DNA of 5,034 nucleotides, taken from assembly GCA_009177225.1 (NCBI GenBank), contig WFLZ01000346.1, positions 8,179 to 13,212 on the forward strand, read 5' to 3'. Shown here piece after piece: positions 1 to 4,696 of this stretch. Made by a program: the position numbers and the translations under genes. How positions within the stretch are numbered: position 1 is the stretch's first letter; the number at the start of each line of letters is the position of its first letter. The DNA comes from Clostridia bacterium (GTDB taxonomy: Bacteria; Bacillota; Clostridia; Oscillospirales; Ruminococcaceae). Below the pieces are notes generated by a model that worked only from the letters and a program-made list of their open reading frames with translations, had not been told where the DNA came from and did not search any database.

Positions 1-1089
1 GACGGTGATATCAAGTACATCACAGCTGCTTTCCCGTCTGCCTGCGGTAAGACAAACCTTGCTATGCTCATTCCTCCGGAGGGCTACAAGAAAGACGGTT
101 ATGAAGTATTCACAGTAGGTGACGATATCGCTTGGATGAAACCCGGTGAGGACGGCAGACTTTATGCTATCAATCCTGAAAACGGTTTCTTCGGTGTTGC
201 TCCCGGAACTAACGAGAAGTCCAACCCCAACGCTCTCCACTGCACAATGAAAAACACTATCTTCACAAACGTTGCTCTTAACAATGCTGAAGGTACTGTA
301 TGGTGGGAAAAGCTTGACAAGAATCCGCCTGTTGACGCAACAGAGTGGAAGGGTGCAAAGGTTAACGGCGTAGAGTACACAGAAGCAGGAAACACTCTTG
401 CTCACCCGAACTCACGTTTTACAGCTCCTGCTGAAAACTGTCCGTGCCTCTCATCTGAATTTAATAATCCTGCCGGTGTTCCGATTTCTGCTATCATCTT
501 CGGCGGCAGACGTGCTTCAACAACTCCTCTCGTATATCAGTCATTTGACTGGACACACGGTACTTACATCGGTTCAGCCGTTTCTTCTGAAACAACTGCT
601 GCTGCAACAGGTGCTGTAGGTGTTCTCCGTCACGACCCGATGGCTATGAAGCCGTTCATTGGTTACAACGTTGGCGACTACTGGGCTCACTGGCTCGAAA
701 TGGGCGAAAAGCTCGGCGACAAAGCTCCTAAGATTTTCAACGTTAACTGGTTTAAGCAGGACGAAAACGGTAACTTCATCTGGCCTGGTTTCGGCGACAA
801 TATGCGTGTTCTCGACTGGATTATCAAGAGATGTGAAGGCACTGTTGACGCTGACGAAACAGCTATCGGTTATCTTCCTAAGAAAGAAGATATCAACGTT
901 GAGGGTATCGAGGACGAAGTAACACCCGAAGTTATGGATAAGCTTCTTGCTGTTGACAAGGAACTCTGGACTAAGGAAATCGCTGAAATGAGAAGATACT
1001 ACAATGACGACATAAAGGCTAAGGGCGGTAACGTTCCGGAAGCTCTCTATGCTGAACTAGACAAGATTGAGGCAAGACTTAACAAGTAA
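1..1089 (+). CDS. pckG: Phosphoenolpyruvate carboxykinase (GTP), C-terminal 362 residues; 5' end outside window
   Basis: This cytosolic enzyme interconverts oxaloacetate + GTP and phosphoenolpyruvate + CO2 + GDP. In anaerobes it often runs in the CO2-fixing direction. The frame is open from base 1, so the N-terminal part (about 40% of a family protein of roughly 600 residues) lies upstream. Fragment residues 11-19 (FPSACGKTN) are the P-loop with the reactive cysteine C15. GDDIAWMK (40-47) is the kinase-2/metal site. NGFFGVAPGTN, AHPNSRF and IIFGGRR follow as in animal and bacterial GTP enzymes. F251, F259 and F264 in the NWF...FIWPGFG segment keep the 8- and 5-residue spacing of the three guanine-binding phenylalanines known from vertebrate PEPCK, which supports GTP rather than ATP use. 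Codons are strongly biased to C-ending forms (AAC, TTC, CTC), suggesting high expression and contrasting with the next two genes. No frameshift is seen. Confidence 0.97.
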   Translation, partial: DGDIKYITAAFPSACGKTNLAMLIPPEGYKKDGYEVFTVGDDIAWMKPGEDGRLYAINPENGFFGVAPGTNEKSNPNALHCTMKNTIFTNVALNNAEGTVWWEKLDKNPPVDATEWKGAKVNGVEYTEAGNTLAHPNSRFTAPAENCPCLSSEFNNPAGVPISAIIFGGRRASTTPLVYQSFDWTHGTYIGSAVSSETTAAATGAVGVLRHDPMAMKPFIGYNVGDYWAHWLEMGEKLGDKAPKIFNVNWFKQDENGNFIWPGFGDNMRVLDWIIKRCEGTVDADETAIGYLPKKEDINVEGIEDEVTPEVMDKLLAVDKELWTKEIAEMRRYYNDDIKAKGGNVPEALYAELDKIEARLNK

Positions 1090-1105
1090 TTTTCTTAAAT
1101 AAAAT

Positions 1106-1139
1106 AAAGCTGTACTCTTTCGGGAGTACGGCTTTTTTT
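1106..1139 (+). terminator. Intrinsic terminator of pckG
   Basis: The hairpin has arms 1108-1117 (AGCTGTACTC) and 1124-1133 (GAGTACGGCT), ten pairs including one G-U, around a six-base loop. Flanking A/T bases add two more pairs, and seven Ts follow at 1133-1139. It starts 16 bases after the pckG stop. The T-tract is followed after one base by the next promoter, so termination and initiation are almost fused. Confidence 0.93.
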
Positions 1140-1179
1140 ATTTGACATATTGTTGTGTTTGTGATATAATTTTCAGTAA
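1133..1179 (+). repeat. Promoter repeat, copy 1 (cassette 5' flank)
   Basis: A 47-base segment matches 1784-1830 at 45 of 47 positions; the two differences are at 1155 and 1158, both in the promoter spacer. It spans the terminator T-tract, the -35 and -10 boxes and the probable transcription start. Similarity continues on both sides with gaps. CTTTCGGGAG (1117-1126) recurs at 1774-1783, with TACGGC (1127-1132) absent from the second copy. The TTTAATGGAGG before the gene also recurs, after a 10-base length difference. Confidence 0.93.
1142..1170 (+). promoter_or_regulatory. Consensus sigma-A promoter for the 167-aa gene
   Basis: The -35 box TTGACA (1142-1147) and -10 box TATAAT (1165-1170) are both perfect consensus, with a 17-base spacer and a TG extension at 1162-1163. 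This predicts strong constitutive transcription starting near 1177. No operator-like palindrome is seen around it. An open frame starting at this -35 TTG would place the promoter inside the gene, so the real start must lie downstream. Confidence 0.92.
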
Positions 1180-1210
1180 GATAAATTGTAATTTAATGGA
1201 GGAAATGAAT

Positions 1211-1714
1211 ATGGCTTCAACAGCGGAAATAGTTCGGAATAATAAGACCAAAATGAATATTGATGAACGTGTAAGAGAATTTTTTGAGATTATTCAACCG
1301 CTTGGATTTGATGCTCATGAGGAAAGCGACAACGCAATATATATGAACCCTAATGGTAATTATGAAAAAGGTGTTCGGGTATGGGTAGACCAAGAGGATT
1401 ACCCTATGTTTACGGTTAACGGAAAGGAATACTATTGTGAAGTGTTTTTTGACTTTATCTGGGACGATGAAAGACACGGAATAGAAAGTATGAATTCGGA
1501 TATGATTCTTGCTATCACCGCAGAGTATATGAAAAAGTATCCAGATGCTTTATTCCAATATGAATGGAGCAGTGATGAATCACCTTTTTTTGATAAGCGT
1601 GATATTGAAACAATAATATCACAGCCGTTTCAGCCTGGCTGGTACTATCTTTTTAGGTCACACCTTCACGTAAAAGCTTTAGACAAGTATCATGATAAAT
1701 GGATTTTAGAATAG
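1211..1714 (+). CDS. Hypothetical 167-aa acidic protein, first gene of a cassette pair (possible immunity-type protein)
   Basis: I do not recognise the family. The start is ATG 1211, eight bases after GGAGG (1198-1202). The in-frame ATGs at 1196 and 1205 overlap or crowd that site, and longer versions would include the promoter. The protein has no signal peptide or membrane segment, so it should be cytosolic. It looks mixed alpha/beta: a basic/polar N-terminus, an amphipathic helix around DERVREFFEIIQPLGF, strand-like IYMNPNG and VRVWVDQED, an acidic aromatic stretch FFDFIWDDERHGIES, a helix MILAITAEYMKKYPDALF, and a Trp/Tyr-rich end. Small size, acidity, an AT-rich gene, its own strong promoter and a SUKH-type neighbour built on the same flanks are all typical of orphan immunity genes, but that role is inferred only from context. 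Codon use is much more AT-rich than in pckG, consistent with transfer. It could equally be an unrelated domain of unknown function. Confidence 0.85.
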   Translation: MASTAEIVRNNKTKMNIDERVREFFEIIQPLGFDAHEESDNAIYMNPNGNYEKGVRVWVDQEDYPMFTVNGKEYYCEVFFDFIWDDERHGIESMNSDMILAITAEYMKKYPDALFQYEWSSDESPFFDKRDIETIISQPFQPGWYYLFRSHLHVKALDKYHDKWILE

Positions 1715-1724
1715 TAACTTCCTG

Positions 1725-1754
1725 TAAATTCTGATTTATGTAAGTAATACAATA
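1725..1754 (+). repeat. Tail repeat, copy 1 (cassette 3' flank)
   Basis: Thirty bases starting ten bases after the stop of the 167-aa gene match 2241-2270 at 27 of 30 positions. The three differences are all C/T transitions, at 1735, 1741 and 1750. Here the segment is noncoding, whereas in copy 2 its first ten bases encode the end and stop codon of the SUKH-like gene. It leads straight into the terminator at 1754-1790. Confidence 0.9.
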
Positions 1755-1790
1755 GCCCGAAAGTATTAAATTGCTTTCGGGAGTTTTTTT
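1754..1790 (+). terminator. Intrinsic terminator of the 167-aa gene
   Basis: The stem CCCGAAAG (1756-1763) pairs with CTTTCGGG (1774-1781) in eight perfect pairs, with a possible two more closing the AT-rich loop. Seven Ts follow at 1784-1790. The T-tract is followed after two bases by the -35 box of the next gene, the same arrangement as after pckG. Confidence 0.92.
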
Positions 1791-1830
1791 ATTTGACATA
1801 TTGTTATGGTTGTGATATAATTTTCAGTAA
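1784..1830 (+). repeat. Promoter repeat, copy 2 (cassette 5' flank)
   Basis: This is the second copy of the 47-base element at 1133-1179, with 45 of 47 bases identical. It carries the T-tract and the whole promoter of the SUKH-like gene. The leader after it is ten bases shorter than in copy 1 but ends in the same TTTAATGGAGG. Confidence 0.93.
1793..1821 (+). promoter_or_regulatory. Consensus sigma-A promoter for the SUKH-like gene
   Basis: TTGACA (1793-1798) and TATAAT (1816-1821) are separated by 17 bases, with a TG extension at 1813-1814. It differs from the first cassette promoter only at two spacer bases, so the two genes are probably expressed to similar levels under the same conditions. 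Confidence 0.92.
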
Positions 1831-1838
1831 TATTTAAT

Positions 1839-1843
1839 GGAGG
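1839..1843 (+). promoter_or_regulatory. Ribosome binding site that decides the SUKH-like start
   Basis: GGAGG overlaps the G of an ATG at 1837-1839, so that ATG cannot use it. Eleven bases further on is an in-frame TTG at 1855. The homologous GGAGG of the first cassette (1198-1202) also overlaps an ATG (1196) that is not the best start. The TTG is therefore the better candidate. Confidence 0.7.
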
Positions 1844-1854
1844 TATTATTATTT

Positions 1855-2250
1855 TTGGATATTATAAATTTAATTCAGCAAAAGTATGGGGCTTCCTGTC
1901 AACTACGTTCTCCGCTGAATAAAAGACAATATGATACAGCAAAAAAAATTCTTCCACATGAACTGTTGGAAATCTTAAAGGTCAGCAACGGAATAAACGA
2001 AATAATTACTAATCCTGATACTATGAAGATTGAAGTTATTGATAAAATTATCTATTCATTAGATGAAATAAAGTCACAGACCAGTCATTATTCAGACGAA
2101 TACGGCGGTGAGGGCGTTGTTTTTGCCGGTAACGGAGCAGGTGGATTTTTTATTCTCAAACCTGACGGAAAAATTTATATATATGAGTATTATGATTTGA
2201 GTGAAGAATACTATGCTGAAAGTTTATCAGATTATTTCAATAAATTCTGA
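1855..2250 (+). CDS. SMI1/KNR4 (SUKH) family-like protein, 131 aa, probable immunity protein
   Basis: SUKH proteins are small cytosolic alpha/beta proteins. In bacteria many neutralise nuclease or other toxins of contact-dependent and polymorphic toxin systems. The pattern visible here is typical: a short N-terminal helix (DIINLIQQKY), then LPHELLEILKVSNGINE (about residues 32-48) matching the family core in which a helix ends in NG. Next comes a strand/helix segment with IDKIIYSLDEIK, then VVFAGNGAGGFFILKPDGKIYIYEYYD (about 88-114) matching the glycine-rich beta hairpins. An acidic tail EEYYAESLSDYFNKF follows, resembling the family's closing helix. TTG 1855 is chosen because the only ATG (1837) overlaps the ribosome binding site. 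Length fits the family (about 120-150). No toxin or secretion gene is adjacent, so it would be an orphan immunity gene. The specific target is unknown. The family call rests on pattern recognition alone. Confidence 0.8.
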   Translation: MDIINLIQQKYGASCQLRSPLNKRQYDTAKKILPHELLEILKVSNGINEIITNPDTMKIEVIDKIIYSLDEIKSQTSHYSDEYGGEGVVFAGNGAGGFFILKPDGKIYIYEYYDLSEEYYAESLSDYFNKF

Positions 2251-2270
2251 CTTATGCAAGTAATATAATA
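2241..2270 (+). repeat. Tail repeat, copy 2, overlapping the SUKH-like stop codon
   Basis: This matches 1725-1754 at 27 of 30 bases. Its first ten bases are the last codons and TGA stop of the SUKH-like gene. No terminator hairpin with a T-run follows here, unlike copy 1, so transcripts may read on toward the CorC/HlyC-like gene. Confidence 0.9.
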
Positions 2271-2327
2271 TCAAATACATAGTTTCAGAGGTTTTCTGGG
2301 GTTTTGCGTATAATTTTTTTACAGCAC

Positions 2328-2356
2328 TTGCATTATTAAATATAATATGGTAGAAT
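2328..2356 (+). promoter_or_regulatory. Probable sigma-A promoter of the CorC/HlyC-like gene
   Basis: TTGCAT (2328-2333) and TAGAAT (2351-2356) are spaced by 17 bases, with a TG extension at 2348-2349. The surrounding sequence is very AT-rich, so other -10-like hexamers exist (for example TATAAT at 2309 and at 2341), but those lack a good -35 at the right distance. Confidence 0.65.
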
Positions 2357-2392
2357 ATAGTTTATAATAAATTAAACTCAGAAAGGTTCACT

Positions 2393-3637
2393 ATGGATAA
2401 TTCAGATTTATGGAAAATCGTACTTGTCATTGTTATGATGATTTTTTCGGCACTGTTTTCAGGTACTGAAACCGCATATTCAAGCGTCAACAAACTCAGA
2501 CTGAAAAATTACGAGGCTCAGGGAAACAAAAAAGCTGCAAAGGCTATTGTTCTTGCCAATAAGTTCGACGAAGTTCTTACTGCTGTTCTGATAGGAAATA
2601 ATATTGTGAATATCGCTACATCATCAGTCAGCACACTTCTGTTTGTGAGTATTTTAGGAAAGAACGGTGCGGCGATTTCAACGGCTGTAATTACAGTTCT
2701 TGTACTTATTTTCTGCGAAGTTCTTCCGAAATCATACGCAAAGAAAAATGCCGAAAAACTCGCACTTCTTTGTGCATCACCGCTTTCTGTTCTGGTTACT
2801 GTTCTTAAACCTGCCGTGTGGATTCTGAATAAAATTTCGTCACTGTTTTCGTCGGGCGAGGAAGCACCGAGCGTTACAGAGGACGAACTCAAATATATGA
2901 TTGATGAAATAGAAGAACAGGGCGTTATTGAAGAACAGGAAAGCGAACTCGTAAAAAGTGCGTTGGAATTTGACGAAATATCAGTTGACGAGATACTTAT
3001 TCCGAGAGTAAAGGTAGTAGGCGTTGAACTCGGTACGGAAATTGACGAAATAAAAAAAATTTTCACAACCGAAATGTATTCACGTATGCCTGTATACGAA
3101 AAAAGTCTTGACGACATAGTGGGCATTATAACAAACAAGGCATTCTTTAAAATGCTTGTCGAGGGAAAACGTGACATAATGTCGATTATTCAGGAAGTTC
3201 CGCACATAGCCGACAGTAAGCTCATCAGCGAGGCTATGCGTGATATGCAGCGTTCAAAAGTACATCTTGCCGTTGTAATAGACCAGTACGGCGGTACAAA
3301 AGGTATTGTTACACTTGAGGACATTATTGAGGAACTTGTCGGCGAAATTTATGACGAGGACGACGAAATTATTACAAAAATAATAAAACTTGCACCGGAT
3401 AAGTTTGAAATAGCCGGTGATATGAGTATAAATGATATGCTTGAATATCTTGGTCTTGACGATGAACTTGTACAGACTGAATACAATTCCGTAGGCGGCT
3501 GGGTCACAGAAGTCATGGAACATATTCCCGATAAGGACGAAACCGCTGAAACAGGTATTTTTCGTCTTACAGCCTCAAAAGTAAATGAACAGACAGTTGA
3601 AAAAGTAATCCTCGAAATAAAACAACAGAACGAATAA
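2393..3637 (+). CDS. CNNM/CBS-domain membrane protein of the CorC/HlyC family (probable Mg2+/divalent cation efflux)
   Basis: This is an inner-membrane protein of the family that includes bacterial CorC and MpfA, implicated in Mg2+ export. The older name, haemolysin, is misleading. The CNNM (DUF21) domain covers about residues 1-150 with hydrophobic segments near 7-23, 60-88, 92-110 and 125-147. It carries the family motifs FSGTETA (22-28), IGNNIVNI (67-74) and EVLPKSYA (109-116). A helical linker rich in Glu leads to a CBS pair (about 200-320) with LIPR (202-205), SRMPVYE, DQYGGTKG (297-304) and VTLEDIIEELVGEI (306-319). The C-terminal CorC_HlyC domain is about 335-412. The 414-aa length is normal for the family. 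ATG 2393 lies six bases after an AAAGG-type ribosome binding site. The gene has its own promoter and is followed by a noncoding spacer, so it is probably monocistronic. Substrate and transport direction are inferred from the family. Confidence 0.93.
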   Translation: MDNSDLWKIVLVIVMMIFSALFSGTETAYSSVNKLRLKNYEAQGNKKAAKAIVLANKFDEVLTAVLIGNNIVNIATSSVSTLLFVSILGKNGAAISTAVITVLVLIFCEVLPKSYAKKNAEKLALLCASPLSVLVTVLKPAVWILNKISSLFSSGEEAPSVTEDELKYMIDEIEEQGVIEEQESELVKSALEFDEISVDEILIPRVKVVGVELGTEIDEIKKIFTTEMYSRMPVYEKSLDDIVGIITNKAFFKMLVEGKRDIMSIIQEVPHIADSKLISEAMRDMQRSKVHLAVVIDQYGGTKGIVTLEDIIEELVGEIYDEDDEIITKIIKLAPDKFEIAGDMSINDMLEYLGLDDELVQTEYNSVGGWVTEVMEHIPDKDETAETGIFRLTASKVNEQTVEKVILEIKQQNE

Positions 3638-3657
3638 AAAAACTGTAAAATATTATG

Positions 3658-3732
3658 TTGTGATATTGCACAATACTGTAAATTAAGCATTGTCTAAAAC
3701 ATAGAAAATTATAAATATCACAATATTTTTTT
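3658..3732 (+). terminator. Long inverted repeat plus T-run, possible weak terminator of the CorC/HlyC-like gene
   Basis: TTGTGATATT (3658-3667) is perfectly complementary to AATATCACAA (3714-3723), and seven Ts follow at 3726-3732. The 46-base loop and AT-rich stem make it a poor standard terminator. A smaller alternative hairpin, TTGTG (3658-3662) with CACAA (3669-3673), shares the left arm. It may be a terminator or a pair of binding sites for a regulator of the next gene. Confidence 0.45.
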
Positions 3733-3741
3733 GATTTCCTC

Positions 3742-3769
3742 TTGAATTATGTGCAGAATGTGGTATAAT
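3742..3769 (+). promoter_or_regulatory. Sigma-A promoter of the cytidylate kinase-like gene
   Basis: TTGAAT (3742-3747) and a perfect TATAAT (3764-3769) are spaced by 16 bases, with a TG extension at 3761-3762. Transcription would start near 3776, about 34 bases before the start codon. The inverted repeat at 3658-3723 ends only 18 bases upstream of the -35 box. Confidence 0.8.
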
Positions 3770-3809
3770 ATAATTATAGTAATAAAAAACAGCAGGGGGT
3801 AATTTTCCA

Positions 3810-4433
3810 ATGAAGAAGAAAATCATTACAATAGAACGCCAGTACGGAAGTGGCGGTAGTGTTATTGGAAAACTTACAGCCGAAAAACTGGGAATAAATT
3901 ACTATAACAGACAAATTCTTGAAATGACAGCCGAAAGGTGCGGAATCGCTCCGGAAAATCTTGAAACGGCTGAGGAAAATGTCCCCACAAGCTTTTTGTA
4001 TTCGCTTCTTATGTCGGCTAATCCTGCACGTTCAATGGAAGATAATCTGCCTTTGTCTGATAAAGTTTTCCTTATGGAAAGCCGTATTATAAACGAAATT
4101 GCTGAATCTGAAAGCAGCTTTGTACTCGTCGGCAGATGCGGAAGCTATGTTCTTGAAGATAAGGGTTGTTTCAACGTATATATCTATGCTCCGCCGGAAG
4201 AACGCATAAAACGAGCAATAAGAGAATATGGAATTGCAGAAAATAAAGCGGAGTCGATTATGAAAAAAGCCGACAAACGCCGTGAAACCTTTTACAATGT
4301 AAACACCGGCAGACTATGGCAGGATAAAGACCAGTATTCTCTCTGTCTGAACAGCGCGGAACTCGGCGACGAACTTTGTGCTGAAGTAATCGTAAAAGCT
4401 TACAAGGAATATAATAAAAAATTTGGTAAATAA
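3810..4433 (+). CDS. Cytidylate kinase-like family protein, 207 aa
   Basis: This is a cytosolic P-loop protein of the cytidylate kinase-like family common in clostridia. By homology it transfers phosphate from ATP to a nucleotide or related acceptor, but the true substrate of this branch is not established. The N-terminus MKKKIITIERQYGSGGSVIGKLTAEKLGI carries the atypical loop GSGGxxIG (residues 13-20) in place of the classical GxxGxGK[ST] of true Cmk. YYNRQIL follows, as in family members with YYD(K/R)xLI. Further conserved-looking features are FVLVGRCGSYVL (104-115), a LID-like segment with ERIKRAIREYGI, and ADKRRETFYNVNTGRLWQDKDQYSLCLNS, which matches the family's R..YY...TG..W.D...Y.L.LN pattern. 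S17 stands where Arg is common, an observation from memory. ATG 3810 follows GGGGG (3795-3799) by ten bases. It has its own promoter and is not in an operon with rpsA or ispH, unlike many canonical cmk genes, so the symbol cmk is not assigned. Confidence 0.88.
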   Translation: MKKKIITIERQYGSGGSVIGKLTAEKLGINYYNRQILEMTAERCGIAPENLETAEENVPTSFLYSLLMSANPARSMEDNLPLSDKVFLMESRIINEIAESESSFVLVGRCGSYVLEDKGCFNVYIYAPPEERIKRAIREYGIAENKAESIMKKADKRRETFYNVNTGRLWQDKDQYSLCLNSAELGDELCAEVIVKAYKEYNKKFGK

Positions 4434-4446
4434 CAGAATTTTCCGT

Positions 4447-4597
4447 ATCTCAATGAACGGAGATTTATAAAAAGGCAGTGGGCGGAACATCATAGGTATC
4501 CCCTGCCGTCAGGAGTATCTGCACTTATAGTGTACCGTGTTCCCGAAAATACCTGCGTAACCAACAGACAATCACTGAAAATATCTCTCTTTTTTTC
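4447..4597 (+). ncRNA. Candidate structured RNA or regulatory leader (unassigned)
   Basis: No gene is visible between 4434 and 4696. This part holds many complementary segments. GAGAT (4460-4464) can close with ATCTC (4583-4587), CAGTG (4476-4480) with CACTG (4573-4577), and AGGTAT (4494-4499) with ATACCT (4549-4554). Small hairpins inside are CCTG/CAGG (4502-4513) and TGCACT/AGTGTA (4520-4534). Together these nest into one elongated fold ending in a run of eight Ts (4590-4597). Competing pairs also exist: GGCAG (4474-4478) with CTGCC (4503-4507) extended by GGG/CCC, GGAACA (4484-4489) with TGTTCC (4538-4543), and GAGAT with an upstream ATCTC (4447-4451). I compared it by eye with common riboswitches, SRP RNA, T-box and 6S RNA and could not match it. 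No good promoter is seen just upstream, so it may be processed from the kinase-like mRNA or be the leader of the DUF421 gene. Confidence 0.35.
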
Positions 4598-4599
4598 AG

Positions 4600-4632
4600 A
4601 AAAGTCCTGCATTTTTTGTGCAGGACTTTTTT
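4600..4632 (+). terminator. Strong intrinsic terminator before the DUF421 gene
   Basis: AAAGTCCTGCA (4601-4611) and TGCAGGACTTT (4619-4629) form eleven perfect pairs around a seven-base T-rich loop, with Ts through 4632. It ends the kinase-like transcript and/or the putative structured RNA. It lies 64 bases before the DUF421 start, so it could also act as an attenuator if that gene is transcribed from upstream. Confidence 0.93.
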
Positions 4633-4696
4633 GTATACTGTAAAAATTATGGGAAACAATAAAACAGAAAAATAATAAAAAAGGAGATTTTCTGAA

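Noticed and set aside
398..922. Open frames of 73 and 87 codons on the + strand (398-619, 659-922)
   Set aside because: Both are shifted frames inside pckG, whose own frame is unbroken and fully conserved. They result from its biased codon use.
1142..1210. Longer version of the 167-aa gene starting at TTG 1142
   Set aside because: That TTG is the first part of the -35 box, and transcription starts downstream of it, so these codons are not in the mRNA.
1217..1477. 86-codon minus-strand frame opposite the 167-aa gene
   Set aside because: No ribosome binding site or family resemblance. The forward gene has a perfect promoter and ribosome binding site.
1117..2270. CRISPR array or insertion sequence as an explanation of the repeats
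   Set aside because: There are only two copies of each repeat, with gene-length and unequal intervals. There are no terminal inverted repeats and no transposase or integrase gene.
2281..2320. Terminator after the SUKH-like gene (CAGAG/TTCTG hairpin and T-run at 2314-2320)
   Set aside because: The stem is only about five weak pairs and is separated from the T-run by over 15 bases, so it is unlikely to terminate transcription.
2518..3177. 219-codon open frame on the minus strand
   Set aside because: It lies fully inside the CorC/HlyC-like gene, reads as Ser/Thr/Ile-rich low-complexity protein from the complementary strand, and has no family resemblance.
3254..3690. Minus-strand frames of 89 and 113 codons at the 3' end of the CorC/HlyC-like gene
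   Set aside because: They are shadows of the conserved C-terminal domain, with no promoter or ribosome binding site on that strand.
4447..4597. Assignment of the structured region to 6S RNA, SRP RNA, T-box or a named riboswitch
   Set aside because: None of the conserved sequence motifs I know for these classes could be found. Only the general shape resembles 6S RNA, which is not enough for a call.
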